Of a stretch of 64,000 nucleotides of DNA, positions 1 to 7,544 are shown piece after piece; within the stretch, counting starts at the first letter, position 1; each line of letters starts with the position of its first letter. Source of the DNA: Actinomycetota bacterium. GTDB lineage: Bacteria; Actinomycetota; Thermoleophilia; Solirubrobacterales; 70-9. Under the pieces are notes generated by a model. That model was not told the origin of the DNA. It made no database searches and worked only from the letters and a program-made list of their open reading frames with translations. The stretch lies in NCBI GenBank assembly GCA_018268675.1, contig JAFDWB010000094.1:62001-126000 (forward strand), given 5' to 3'. Position numbers and translations under genes: made by a program.

Positions 1-388
1 CTGGCGCCAGCCCTTCCCCGGCCCCGGCCTGGCGATCCGGATCGTCGGCGGCGAGGTCAACCGCGAGCGTCTCGACATCCTCCGCGCGGCCGACGCGATC
101 CTGCAGGAGGAGATCCGCGCCGCCGAGCTCTACCGCCAGCTCTGGCAGTCCTTCTGCGTCCTGCCGGTGGTCCGCTCGGTGGGCGTCCAGGGAGACGGCC
201 GCACCTACGCCTACCCGATCGTGATCCGCGCGGTCACCTCCGACGACGCGATGACCGCCGACTGGGCCCGCCTCCCCTACGACCTCCTCGAGCGCGTCTC
301 CAACCGCATCATCAATGAGATCAGCGGCGTCAACCGCTGCGCCCTCGACATCTCCTCGAAGCCGCCGGCGACTATCGAGTGGGAGTGA
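1..388 (+). CDS. guaA: GMP synthase (glutamine-hydrolysing), C-terminal end
   Basis: The gene enters from the left edge; the frame begins at base 2 and ends at TGA 386-388, giving the last 128 residues. These are the C-terminal dimerisation/XMP-binding domain of GuaA: the segment FPGPGLAIR, then [11 protein letters not shown], then [12 protein letters not shown], and the ending KPPATIEWE, which is the standard terminus of the enzyme. GuaA converts XMP to GMP using glutamine and ATP in the cytosol. The 3' end overlaps by 17 bases the convergent antitoxin gene on the other strand. The glutamine amidotransferase and ATP-pyrophosphatase domains lie outside the window. Confidence 0.96.
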   Translation, partial: WRQPFPGPGLAIRIVGGEVNRERLDILRAADAILQEEIRAAELYRQLWQSFCVLPVVRSVGVQGDGRTYAYPIVIRAVTSDDAMTADWARLPYDLLERVSNRIINEISGVNRCALDISSKPPATIEWE

Positions 389-719
389 CCCCGGGGGTCT
401 GGAAGACGTTCAGCGGGACGACATCGTCGTCGTCGAACACGGCATTGATCTCGAGGCGTCCCCCGAGAGCCTCGACGTAGTCAGCGAGCGTTTCGAGGTA
501 GACGTTCCTGGTCCGCTCCATCCGGGAGACGTTTGCCTGACTCGTGCCCAGTACTCCGGCAAGGCTCGCCTGCGTCTGCCCCCGATGCTGGCGCAGCTCG
601 CCCAGCTTCAGCCCCGCTCGGATTCCGGCCTTGCGCTCCTCGATTTCCTCGTGCGCGCCCGGCTCCTGGCGTACTTCGTCACTCAGCTCCTGGAACTCCC
701 TCAGTGGGGTCTTTGCCAT
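372..719 (-). CDS. XRE-family antitoxin (HigA-like)
   Basis: A 115-residue protein with a helix-turn-helix of the Cro/CI type near residues 55-95 ([21 protein letters not shown]), followed by a segment typical of HigA-class antitoxins that ends in an acidic stretch (VFDDDDVVP). The ATG at 719 starts one base after the stop of the upstream toxin remnant, the usual toxin-first HigBA order. It should bind the toxin and repress its own promoter; a perfect palindrome at 939-954 fits as the operator. The toxin is internally deleted, so this is probably an orphan antitoxin. Its 3' end overlaps guaA on the other strand. Confidence 0.8.
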   Translation of the reverse strand: MAKTPLREFQELSDEVRQEPGAHEEIEERKAGIRAGLKLGELRQHRGQTQASLAGVLGTSQANVSRMERTRNVYLETLADYVEALGGRLEINAVFDDDDVVPLNVFQTPGVTPTR

Positions 720-720
720 C

Positions 721-913
721 TCAATCCTCCAGTAGGTCCCGCAGGTGCGCATCGTAGATTCTGTCCGCCTTGGCGATCATCTGCGTGTAGAAGCGCTTCG
801 TCCGCCCGGCCTTGTCGCCCCCGATCAGCAGCACGGCCACGCGTCTGGGATCGAAGGCGAAAAAGACTCGAACGGTCGTTGAACTCCTCGGTCCTCTCCG
901 CGCGCCATGCCAC
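721..913 (-). pseudogene. HigB/RelE-type toxin with frame-shifting internal deletion
   Basis: From GTG 913 the frame reads MAWRAERTEEFND, which looks like the N-terminus of Gp49/HigB-type toxins. The C-terminal half of the same family (RVFFAFDPRRVAVLLIGGDK, then a conserved ADRIYDAHL-like tail) is present only in another frame, ending at 721. Both parts meet near 873-880. A normal family member is about 110-120 residues, so roughly 50-60 residues are missing and the frame is broken at the joint. The toxin therefore cannot be made whole. An alternative is a short product from TTG 942 in the C-terminal frame, but it lacks the N-terminal half of the fold. The assignment rests on motif recognition. 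Confidence 0.7.
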
Positions 914-938
914 GCGGCGGCCATAACACGGAAATTGT

Positions 939-954
939 ACAACGTAGACGTTGT
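939..954. promoter_or_regulatory. Palindromic operator of the HigBA-type locus
   Basis: A perfect inverted repeat, ACAACGT-AG-ACGTTGT, lies 26 bases upstream of the toxin remnant start. Its place and symmetry fit an autorepressor site for the XRE antitoxin encoded downstream on the minus strand. Binding is inferred. Confidence 0.5.
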
Positions 955-964
955 TACAGAGAAT

Positions 965-1813
965 CTACGAAGAAGTTGCAGTTACGGCACGATCACCCGG
1001 TGGTTGGACGATCGGCGGGTCGTCGGCGCCGGGGCGGTCGCGCTGGGCCCAGACGAACCAGGCGGCGCCGGCGAGGGTGAGGAGGATCGCGACCCAGAAG
1101 TTGAGACGCTGGCCGAGGATGTGGTGGGCGGGGTCGACGCGGAGGCTCTCCTCGAAGATGCGGAAGGCCGAGTAGCCCATCACGTAGAGGGCGAAGAGGC
1201 CCGGCGGCCGGATCCTGCGGCGGTGCCCGAGCCAGACGAGGAAGGCGGCGAGGGCGAGGTTCCAGATGATCTCGTAGAGGAAGGTCGGCTGGAAGGTGGC
1301 GAAGTGGGCGTAGCCCTCGGGGCGGTGGGCGGGGGAGATCTGGAGCGCCCAGGGGAGATTTGACGGTCCGCCGAAAAGCTCCTGGTTGAAGTAGTTGCCG
1401 ACCCGGCCGATCGCCTGGGCGACGAGCAGGGCGGGGGCGGTGCAGTCCATGAATGCCGGGACCGAGACGCCCGCCTTGTGGACGCGCCAGATGCCGACCG
1501 CGGCGCCCGCCGCGATCCCGCCCCAGATCCCGAGGCCGCCGTCCCAGACCGCGAAGGGGCCGTACCAGGTGTGCGGCATTTCGCCCCAGCTCGTGATGTC
1601 GAAGTAGAGGCGGCCCCCGATCAGGCCCGCCGGGAAGGCCCAGATCGCCACCTGGAGCGGGAGTTCGGGATCGCCGCCGAGCGCCTTCCACCGCCGCCGC
1701 ACGATCAGCACCGCGGCGGTGACCGCGATCGCATACATCAGCCCGTAGACGTGGATTTCGAACGGCCCGATGCCGATGCCGCTGCTCGAAGGGCTGGGGA
1801 TCGAGGCGATCAC
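965..1813 (-). CDS. lgt: Prolipoprotein diacylglyceryl transferase
   Basis: Lgt moves a diacylglyceryl group from phosphatidylglycerol to the lipobox cysteine of prolipoproteins at the inner membrane. The 282-residue product has about seven hydrophobic segments and the family signature region: GGRLYFD early, then GRVGNYFNQELFGGPS near residue 150, and the later YEIIWNL and FRIFEE segments. I chose GTG 1813 because a -10-like TAGGTT (minus strand, 1827-1822) ends eight bases before it; a TTG at 1852 would add 13 residues. The lipoproteins encoded at 1954, 11758 and 28865 are likely substrates. It is divergent from the metal-importer operon. Confidence 0.95.
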   Translation of the reverse strand: MIASIPSPSSSGIGIGPFEIHVYGLMYAIAVTAAVLIVRRRWKALGGDPELPLQVAIWAFPAGLIGGRLYFDITSWGEMPHTWYGPFAVWDGGLGIWGGIAAGAAVGIWRVHKAGVSVPAFMDCTAPALLVAQAIGRVGNYFNQELFGGPSNLPWALQISPAHRPEGYAHFATFQPTFLYEIIWNLALAAFLVWLGHRRRIRPPGLFALYVMGYSAFRIFEESLRVDPAHHILGQRLNFWVAILLTLAGAAWFVWAQRDRPGADDPPIVQPPGDRAVTATSS

Positions 1814-1860
1814 GGGAGCAAAACCTAGAGGGTCGCGAGGTTGACCTGCCAATCAGGAAG

Positions 1861-1886
1861 GAGAACAATTCTCATTATCGTGTTAG
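1861..1886. promoter_or_regulatory. Candidate Fur/Zur box upstream of the metal importer
   Basis: AT-rich island in a GC-rich gap: GAGAA-CAA-TTCTC (1861-1873) runs directly into CATTATCGTGTTAG. The stretch resembles Fur/Zur operators (runs of GATAATGAGAAT on the complement). It sits 68-93 bases before the substrate-binding protein gene, and a Fur-family regulator is encoded at the far end of the same gene block. Binding is inferred from sequence and position only. Confidence 0.5.
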
Positions 1887-1953
1887 TCTTCCGCGCCGAC
1901 GGCGGGAGTGTCGCCGACCCGTTCTCCGCCCCGACCACGAGAAAGGAGCGCCC

Positions 1954-2892
1954 ATGCCGGTACCGCGCCACCGCCTCATCGCCACCGCCCTCGCGCCGCT
2001 CGCCGCCCTCGGCCTGCTCGTCGCCGGCTGCGGCGGCGGCTCCTCGACGGCGGCCTCGGGGGCGGGGGGCAAGATCACGGCGGTCGGGGCGGAGAACGAG
2101 TACGCGAACGTGATCGAACAGATCGGCGGCAAGTACGTCGAAGTCAGCGCGATCGAGAGCGACCCGAACACCGACCCGCACACCTTCGAGGCGAGCCCGA
2201 GCGTCGCCCAGAGCGTCGGCGCCGCCGCCGTCTTGGTCGAAAACGGCCTCGGCTACGACAGCTACATGGAAAAGATCGCCTCCGCGTCGCCGTCCAGCTC
2301 GCGCAAGGTCATCAACGTGCAGAAGCTGCTCGGGCTGCCGGGCTCGACCTCCAATCCCCACCTGTGGTACAAGCCGGAAACGATGCCCGCGGTGGCCAGG
2401 CAACTGGTCGCCGACTTCTCCGAACTCCAGCCGGCCCACAAGGCCTACTTCGAGGCGAACCTGAAGAAGTTCGAAGCGGCGCTCGAACCGTGGGTCAAGG
2501 GCCTGGAAGAATTCTCGACCAAGCACCCCGGCGCGGCCGTCGCCACGGTCGAGCCGGTCGCCGACTATCTGCTCGAAGCCGCCGGGATCAAGAACCTCAC
2601 CCCCGTCAGCATGCAGGTCTCGATCATGAACGGCACCGACCCCGCGCCCCAGGCGATCGCCCTGGAGGAAGCGCTCTTCACCGAAAAGAAGGCCGCCGCC
2701 TTCGTCTACAACCAGCAGGTGACCGGCCCGATCACGGAAAAGTTCCTCGCCACGGCGAAGGAAAACGGCGTGCCGGTGGTCGGCGTATACGAGACGATGC
2801 CGCCCGGCTACACCTACCAGCGGTGGATGGAGGCCGAGCTGAAGGCGCTCGAAGAAGCGGTCGCGCACGGCAAGTCGACGGAAAGCCTCTGA
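1954..2892 (+). CDS. znuA: Zinc/manganese ABC transporter substrate-binding lipoprotein
   Basis: Cluster A-I (ZnuA/TroA-like) metal-binding protein of 312 residues. A signal peptide ends in a lipobox (LLVAGC, Cys near residue 26), so the protein is anchored outside the cytoplasmic membrane. Metal-ligand motifs expected for the family are visible: DPHTFEASPS near residue 70 and NPHLWYKPE near residue 133, with later acidic candidates (VATVEPVADYL; PPGYTY region). No His-rich loop is present, so zinc and manganese cannot be told apart. GAAAGGAG sits just ahead of the ATG. It is the first gene of an operon with ATPase and two permeases; the Fur-family gene behind them suggests metal-responsive control. 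Confidence 0.9.
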   Translation: MPVPRHRLIATALAPLAALGLLVAGCGGGSSTAASGAGGKITAVGAENEYANVIEQIGGKYVEVSAIESDPNTDPHTFEASPSVAQSVGAAAVLVENGLGYDSYMEKIASASPSSSRKVINVQKLLGLPGSTSNPHLWYKPETMPAVARQLVADFSELQPAHKAYFEANLKKFEAALEPWVKGLEEFSTKHPGAAVATVEPVADYLLEAAGIKNLTPVSMQVSIMNGTDPAPQAIALEEALFTEKKAAAFVYNQQVTGPITEKFLATAKENGVPVVGVYETMPPGYTYQRWMEAELKALEEAVAHGKSTESL

Positions 2893-2910
2893 CCCGATGA
2901 GCGGGCGGCG

Positions 2911-3735
2911 GTGAGCGAGGCGGTTCTGACGGTCGAGGGCCTCGGCGTCCGGATCGCCGGGCGGCAGGTCCTCGACGGCGTCGACTTCGCGATCGCCCCC
3001 GGCGAGTTCACCGGCCTGATCGGTTCCAACGGCGCCGGCAAGACGACGCTCTTCCGCGCGATCCTCGGCCTTCAGCGGCCGACCTCGGGTCGCGTCCTGC
3101 TCGGCGGGCGGCCGCGCTCCCGCCGCGGCGCCGGGATCGGCTACGTGCCGCAGAAGTTCCTCCTCGACCCCGACCTGCCGCTGCGCGGCCGCGACCTGGT
3201 CGCGCTCGGGTTCGACGCCGGGCGCCTCGGCCCGTCGACCCGGCTGCGCCGGCGCCGCGCGGCGGTCGAGGAGGCGCTCGCCGCGGTCGACGCCGAGGCG
3301 TTCGCCGACACCAGGGTGGGGCGCCTCTCCGGGGGCGAGCAGCAGCGGATCCTGATCGCCCACGCGCTGATCTCGCGGCCCCGCCTGCTGCTTGCCGACG
3401 AGCCGCTCGCCAACCTCGATCTGCGGAGCGCCCAGGAGGTCGTCTCCCTGCTCGCGCGCGTCTGCCGCGAGCAGGGCGTCGCCGTGCTCATCTCCGCCCA
3501 CGAGATCAACCCCTTGCTGCCGGTGATGGACCGGATCGTCTACCTGGCGCACGGCCGCGCCGCGAGCGGGACCAGCGAGGAGGTGATCCGGGCCGACGTC
3601 CTCAGCCGCCTCTATGGCCACCACGTCGACGTGATCGACGTCCACGGGCGGGTGCTGATCGTCGCCGGGGCGGGCGACGACGCCGACCTCGCCGGCTGCG
3701 AGGAGACGGTCGAGCACACCGAGGTGATCCAGTGA
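2911..3735 (+). CDS. znuC: Metal ABC transporter ATP-binding protein
   Basis: Cytosolic ATPase of the importer, 274 residues from GTG 2911. Walker A is GSNGAGKTT (near residue 38), the ABC signature is LSGGEQQ (near 139), Walker B is LLLADEP, and the switch histidine is in ISAHEIN. It should power metal uptake together with the two membrane proteins encoded next. It follows the substrate-binding gene by 18 bases and overlaps the first permease gene by four bases, so the genes are translationally coupled. Confidence 0.93.
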   Translation: MSEAVLTVEGLGVRIAGRQVLDGVDFAIAPGEFTGLIGSNGAGKTTLFRAILGLQRPTSGRVLLGGRPRSRRGAGIGYVPQKFLLDPDLPLRGRDLVALGFDAGRLGPSTRLRRRRAAVEEALAAVDAEAFADTRVGRLSGGEQQRILIAHALISRPRLLLADEPLANLDLRSAQEVVSLLARVCREQGVAVLISAHEINPLLPVMDRIVYLAHGRAASGTSEEVIRADVLSRLYGHHVDVIDVHGRVLIVAGAGDDADLAGCEETVEHTEVIQ

Positions 3736-4601
3736 GCGCCGGCCTCTTCGTCTTCGCCCCCGGCTTCTTCGACAACGAAGCCGTCCACGTGGCGCTGGCG
3801 GTCGGCACCGCGGTGGCGATCGTGACCGCCGTCGTCGGCGTCTTCACCGTGATGCGGGGCCAGTCCTTCGCCGGCGAGTCGCTCGGCGACATCGGCACCA
3901 CCGGCGGGGCGGCGGCCTCGCTACTCGGCGTCGGCCCGCTCGCCGGGTTCGTCGCGATCGACGTCCTTGCCGCCGCCGCGATGGAGCTGGTCGGCGTGCA
4001 GCGGGTCCGCGGGCGCGACCTCGCCACCGGCGTCGTGCTCGGCGCCGCGATCGGGCTCGCAGCGCTCTTCCTCTACCTCGACACCACCCAGGGCAGCGGC
4101 AACGGGTCGACCGTGACGATCCTCTTCGGCTCGATCTTTGCGATCTCGAGCGCGACGATCCCCGCGGTGGTCGCCCTCGCGGCGCTCTCCGTGGCCCTGA
4201 TCGCGATCCTCTATCGGCCGCTGCTGCTCGCCACCGTGAGCCCGGAGATCGCCGCCGCCCGGGGGATCCCGGTGCGCCTGGTCGGGGCGCTCTACCTGCT
4301 CACGCTGGCGCTGGCGACCGCGCTCGCCGCGATCACGATCGGCACGATCCTCAGCACCGCGCTCCTGATCGGGCCGGCCGCCGCGGCCCTGCGGCTGACC
4401 ACCAGGCCGCTGCGGGCGATGCTGGTGGCGACGGCCATCGGCATCGCCGCGGTCTGGGTCGGTGTCGTGCTCGCCTACGACAGCTACCACTGGCCGCCGC
4501 AGGAACACGGCTGGCCGGTCAGCTTCTTCGTCGTCGCGCTGATCTTCCTCGGCTATCTGGCGAGCGGCCTCGTCAAATGGCGGCAGGAGCGGGAAGCGTG
4601 A
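3732..4601 (+). CDS. znuB: Metal ABC transporter permease, first subunit
   Basis: ABC-3 family (ZnuB/TroC-like) inner-membrane protein of 289 residues with about eight hydrophobic segments. The family region GIPVRLVGALYLLTLALATA and the later SYHWPPQEHGWPVSFF segment are present. GTG 3732 overlaps the ATPase gene stop. A second, different ABC-3 permease follows directly, so the channel may be a heterodimer, unlike the ZnuB homodimer of E. coli. Confidence 0.9.
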   Translation: MSAGLFVFAPGFFDNEAVHVALAVGTAVAIVTAVVGVFTVMRGQSFAGESLGDIGTTGGAAASLLGVGPLAGFVAIDVLAAAAMELVGVQRVRGRDLATGVVLGAAIGLAALFLYLDTTQGSGNGSTVTILFGSIFAISSATIPAVVALAALSVALIAILYRPLLLATVSPEIAAARGIPVRLVGALYLLTLALATALAAITIGTILSTALLIGPAAAALRLTTRPLRAMLVATAIGIAAVWVGVVLAYDSYHWPPQEHGWPVSFFVVALIFLGYLASGLVKWRQEREA

Positions 4602-5425
4602 TGTTCGAAGGCTTCATGGTCAACGCCTGGGAGGTGGCGAGCATCGTCGCCGTCGTCGCCGGCGTGGTCGGCTTCTTCACCGTCCTGCGCGGCGCCGCCT
4701 TCGCCGCCCACTCGATCCCCAACGGCTCCTTCGCCGGTGCCGCCGGCGCTTCGCTGGTCGGTCTCGGGACGCTCTTCGGCCTCGGTGTCTTCGCCTTCGC
4801 CGGGGCGCTCGGGATCGGCCTGCTCGGCCGCCGCGGCCGCCACGACGCGGTGACCGCGCTGATGCTGGTGATGATGCTCGCCCTCGGCGCCTTGTTCGTC
4901 AGCTTCAGCAGCGAATACGCGCCGGAGGTCTACTCGCTGCTCTTCGGCGAGGTGCTCGGGATCAGCGCCAACGCGGTGCTGCCGACGCTCCTCCTCGGCA
5001 TCCTCTGTCTGCTCGTCGTCGCGATCCTCTACCGGCCGCTGATGCTCTCCTCGGCGCTCCCCGAGGTCGGCGAGGCGCGCGGGATCAGCGCCTTCGCGAT
5101 GGAGCTCGCCTTCCTCGGCGTGCTGGCGCTGGCGACGACGATGACCGTCCCCGTGGTCGGCACGCTGCTGATCTTCAGCCTGATGATCGGCGCGCCCGCC
5201 GCGGCTCGTTCCTTCACCGACCGCCCAGCCGTCGCGATGGCCCTCTCGGTCGCGTTCGCCCTGGCGATCGTCTGGTTCGCGATCGCCGCTTCCTACGAAA
5301 CGAACTGGCCCGTCGGCTTCTTCGTCGGCACCGCGAGCGCCGCCGCCTTCGTCCTCGGCCGGGTCTGGGCCTATGCCCGGGCACGGATGGGCAGGCGCCC
5401 GTCGGCGCGCCCGTCCCCCTCATAG
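4601..5425 (+). CDS. Metal ABC transporter permease, second subunit
   Basis: A second ABC-3 family membrane protein (274 residues from ATG 4601; a start at 4577 would add eight residues). It shares the layout of the preceding permease (YRPLMLSSALPEVGEARGIS, then a terminal SYETNWPVGFFVG segment) but is clearly divergent, so it is a paralogue and not a recent duplicate. Start and previous stop overlap as TGATG. Its stop codon lies inside the left arm of a dispersed palindromic repeat (5404-5456). Confidence 0.88.
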   Translation: MFEGFMVNAWEVASIVAVVAGVVGFFTVLRGAAFAAHSIPNGSFAGAAGASLVGLGTLFGLGVFAFAGALGIGLLGRRGRHDAVTALMLVMMLALGALFVSFSSEYAPEVYSLLFGEVLGISANAVLPTLLLGILCLLVVAILYRPLMLSSALPEVGEARGISAFAMELAFLGVLALATTMTVPVVGTLLIFSLMIGAPAAARSFTDRPAVAMALSVAFALAIVWFAIAASYETNWPVGFFVGTASAAAFVLGRVWAYARARMGRRPSARPSPS

Positions 5426-5456
5426 TTCGGCTGGTTATGAGGGGTACGGATGCGCC
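5404..5456. repeat. Dispersed intergenic palindrome, copy 1
   Basis: Imperfect inverted repeat with 20-base arms at 5404-5423 and 5437-5456 (17 of 20 pair) around a 13-base loop containing CGGCTG. It shares the CCCCTCAT...ATGAGGGG core and the GGCGC ends with copies at 41367-41418 and 41758-41806. It covers the stop of the second permease gene and could act as a terminator, but has no T-tract. Confidence 0.7.
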
Positions 5457-5494
5457 TCGCGCGTATCCGATCAAGGATCCGTCGTCGCCCAAGC

Positions 5495-5544
5495 GTCGTT
5501 TGCTGAGTTGAGGGCGCTCTGGCACACACAACTCAGCAAACGAC
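5495..5544. repeat. Perfect 16-bp inverted repeat
   Basis: Arms GTCGTTTGCTGAGTTG (5495-5510) and its exact complement (5529-5544) enclose an 18-base loop. It lies between the permease gene and the Fur-family gene. The stem would be very stable; whether it is a terminator, an operator or a mobile repeat cannot be told. Confidence 0.75.
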
Positions 5545-5629
5545 CCAGGCCCGGTCCCTGCGCCCCGGCCTGGCGCCGCGAGGCGCCGGCGGGCGGCGGC
5601 GCCGAATCGACCATCTAGCATTGGAGGCG

Positions 5630-6073
5630 ATGGGCACGGCGACGAGATCGGACTGGGCCGAGCGGGCGCGCGCCACCTTGAGCGACGCGGGCTATCGGCG
5701 CGGGGGCGCTCGGGCGGCGGTGATCGACGCGCTGGCCGGGCAGGACTGCGCGATCACGGCGCTGGAGCTCGAGGATCTGCTGCGGCGGAGCGACGCCGGG
5801 GTCGGGCGGGCGAGCATCTACCGGGCGCTGGAGCAACTCGAGCAGCTCGGGCTACTGCAGCGGATCGAGGTCTCCCGCGGGACCGCCGGGTACGAGCGGG
5901 TCGAATCGGACGGCGAGCACCACCACCACGCGATCTGCCGCGAGTGCGGGCGCCTCATCCCCTTCGAGGACAGCTCGCTGGAGCGGGCGATCGAGCAGGT
6001 GGCGGGGCGGATCAGCTTCGACGTCAGCGAGCACGACGTCGTCCTCCGCGGCCTCTGCGAGCGCTGCGACTAG
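5630..6073 (+). CDS. zur: Fur-family transcriptional regulator, probably Zur
   Basis: A 147-residue Fur-family protein: an N-terminal winged helix with the recognition region [16 protein letters not shown], then a metal-binding dimerisation domain with [10 protein letters not shown] (near residue 105) and a terminal CERC that with CREC forms the structural zinc site. The Zur assignment rests on its position behind a metal importer operon with a candidate box upstream. ATG 5630 is chosen; TTG 5621 would add three residues. A -10-like TAGCAT (5616-5621) lies eight bases before the ATG. Confidence 0.85.
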   Translation: MGTATRSDWAERARATLSDAGYRRGGARAAVIDALAGQDCAITALELEDLLRRSDAGVGRASIYRALEQLEQLGLLQRIEVSRGTAGYERVESDGEHHHHAICRECGRLIPFEDSSLERAIEQVAGRISFDVSEHDVVLRGLCERCD

Positions 6074-6098
6074 GCGTCCGAGCGGGACGCGCCGCCCC

Positions 6099-7010
6099 TC
6101 AGCCCGAGGCCAGGTCCGCGGCCAGCGTTTCGACGCCCTGGCCGCCCTCGATCTCGAAGCGGTCGAGTTCGTAGGGCAGCCCGCGGCTCGCGTAGCCCGG
6201 GTTCTCGGTGACCGCGCCGACGTAGCCCGCTTCCTTCACCGCGGCGATCGTCGTCGCGTCGTATTCGCTCGACGGGTAGCAGAAGTTGTCCGAGGGGATG
6301 CCGAAGGTGTGCTGCAGGTAGTGGCGCGAGCCCGCCACCTGGAATTCGAGTTCTTCCCCCGCGAGTTCGGTGAGGTTCGGGTGCGTGGCGGAGTGCGAGT
6401 CGACCTCCCAGCCCAGTTCGATCACCGGGCGGATCTGGGACGAATACAGGTGTTCTTCGGTGATCTCGAAGAGGACCCCGGGCCAGCCGTACCGCGAGAG
6501 GACCTTCGGCGCGAAGGTCACCTGCGCGGGGTAGCCGTTGTCGAAGGTGATCACGATCGGCTTCGTCGGCAGGGTGCCGCCGTGGTACCAGGCCTGCTCG
6601 ACCTGGTCGAGGGTCACCGCTTCGAAGCCGTGGGAGTGGAGCCAGGCCATCTGCGCTTCGAATTCCGGTTCGGGGACATAGAGGCCGGGGTATTCCTCGG
6701 TCGGCGGCGCTTCCCCGAGGGCGTGGTAGACGAGGATCGGGACCGGGCCGGTGTGGGGCTTCCAGCTCGGCTGCGGGGTGGCGTTGCGGACCAGCTTCGA
6801 ATCGCTCGTCGATCCGCTGGTCGATTCGCCCTTCGCGTGATGTCCCGCCCGCCGCCGCGCGGTGGAGCGGACCGGGCGCGGGGGCGAGATCGTCGTCCCG
6901 CCGATCGCGGTGAGGGCGGCGACGACCCCGACCACGACGAGGACGGCCAGGCCGCCCGCGGCCAGGTAGCGGTTCCCGCCCTTTCGCCGCCTCGATTCCC
7001 TACTGTTCAA
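6099..7010 (-). CDS. Membrane-anchored polysaccharide deacetylase (NodB homology)
   Basis: A 303-residue protein with a basic N-terminus, a single membrane segment (about residues 15-37) and an extracellular NodB-type domain. Visible family motifs are ILVYHALG, motif 1 as TFDNGY and motif 2 as HSATHPNL. Such enzymes remove N- or O-acetyl groups from cell-wall glycans. Motif 1 normally reads TFDDG; here the second Asp, a metal ligand in characterised members, is Asn, so activity or metal binding may differ. The gene is divergent from rplM. Confidence 0.85.
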   Translation of the reverse strand: MNSRESRRRKGGNRYLAAGGLAVLVVVGVVAALTAIGGTTISPPRPVRSTARRRAGHHAKGESTSGSTSDSKLVRNATPQPSWKPHTGPVPILVYHALGEAPPTEEYPGLYVPEPEFEAQMAWLHSHGFEAVTLDQVEQAWYHGGTLPTKPIVITFDNGYPAQVTFAPKVLSRYGWPGVLFEITEEHLYSSQIRPVIELGWEVDSHSATHPNLTELAGEELEFQVAGSRHYLQHTFGIPSDNFCYPSSEYDATTIAAVKEAGYVGAVTENPGYASRGLPYELDRFEIEGGQGVETLAADLASG

Positions 7011-7067
7011 GGAGCCAACGGTACCCCTGATCGCGTCGGCCGGCAGACCTGGCTATCATTCCCCGGC

Positions 7068-7094
7068 CGCGTGGGCACTGCCCCGCGCTTTTTT
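7068..7094 (+). terminator. Terminator-like hairpin in the rplM leader
   Basis: CGCG-(T)-GGGC, loop ACT, GCCC-CGCG, then CTTTTTT: an eight-pair stem with one bulged T followed by six T. It ends 15 bases before rplM. The upstream gene is on the other strand and divergent, so a plus-strand terminator here could only act on rplM transcription itself, as an attenuator. A -10-like TATCAT at 7054-7059 would start RNA almost at the hairpin, which argues for caution. Confidence 0.45.
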
Positions 7095-7109
7095 GTGACC
7101 GATAGCGCG

Positions 7110-7544
7110 ATGAAGACCTTTGTAGCCACAGCCGAGAATCGCCAGCGCGACTGGTACGTCGTCGACGCCGAGGGTCAGACCCTGGGCCGGCTGGCGACCC
7201 AGATCGCCGACGCGCTGCGGGGCAAGCGCAAGCCGACCTACACGCCGCACGTCGACACCGGCGACTTCGTCGTCGTCGTCAACGCCGAGAAGATCCGCGT
7301 CACCGGCGACAAGCTGGCGCAGAAGACCTACTGGCGCCACAGCGGCTACCCGGGCGGGATCAAGTCGCGCAGCCTCGCCGAAATGCTGGACCGGCGCCCC
7401 GAGGAAGTGATTCGCAAGGCCGTCAAGGGCATGCTGCCGCGCAACCGGCTCGCCCGCCAGCAGCTGACCAAGCTGAAGGTGTACGCCGGTCCCGAGCATC
7501 CGCACGCTGCGCAGCAGCCGAAACCGATGGAGATCCAGCGATAG
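7110..7544 (+). CDS. rplM: 50S ribosomal protein L13
   Basis: A 144-residue L13: [16 protein letters not shown] near the start, then [29 protein letters not shown] and the [15 protein letters not shown] signature, ending in the normal length. It is a large-subunit protein that binds 23S rRNA early in assembly. The stop is directly followed by the rpsI start, the classic L13-S9 pair. Confidence 0.98.
   Translation: MKTFVATAENRQRDWYVVDAEGQTLGRLATQIADALRGKRKPTYTPHVDTGDFVVVVNAEKIRVTGDKLAQKTYWRHSGYPGGIKSRSLAEMLDRRPEEVIRKAVKGMLPRNRLARQQLTKLKVYAGPEHPHAAQQPKPMEIQR

Noticed and set aside
1825-3717. Long open frame on the minus strand across the metal importer genes
   Set aside because: It lies opposite two clear genes (substrate-binding protein and ATPase). 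In GC-rich DNA the complement of coding frames stays open; composition is Arg/Asp/Gly-rich without motifs.
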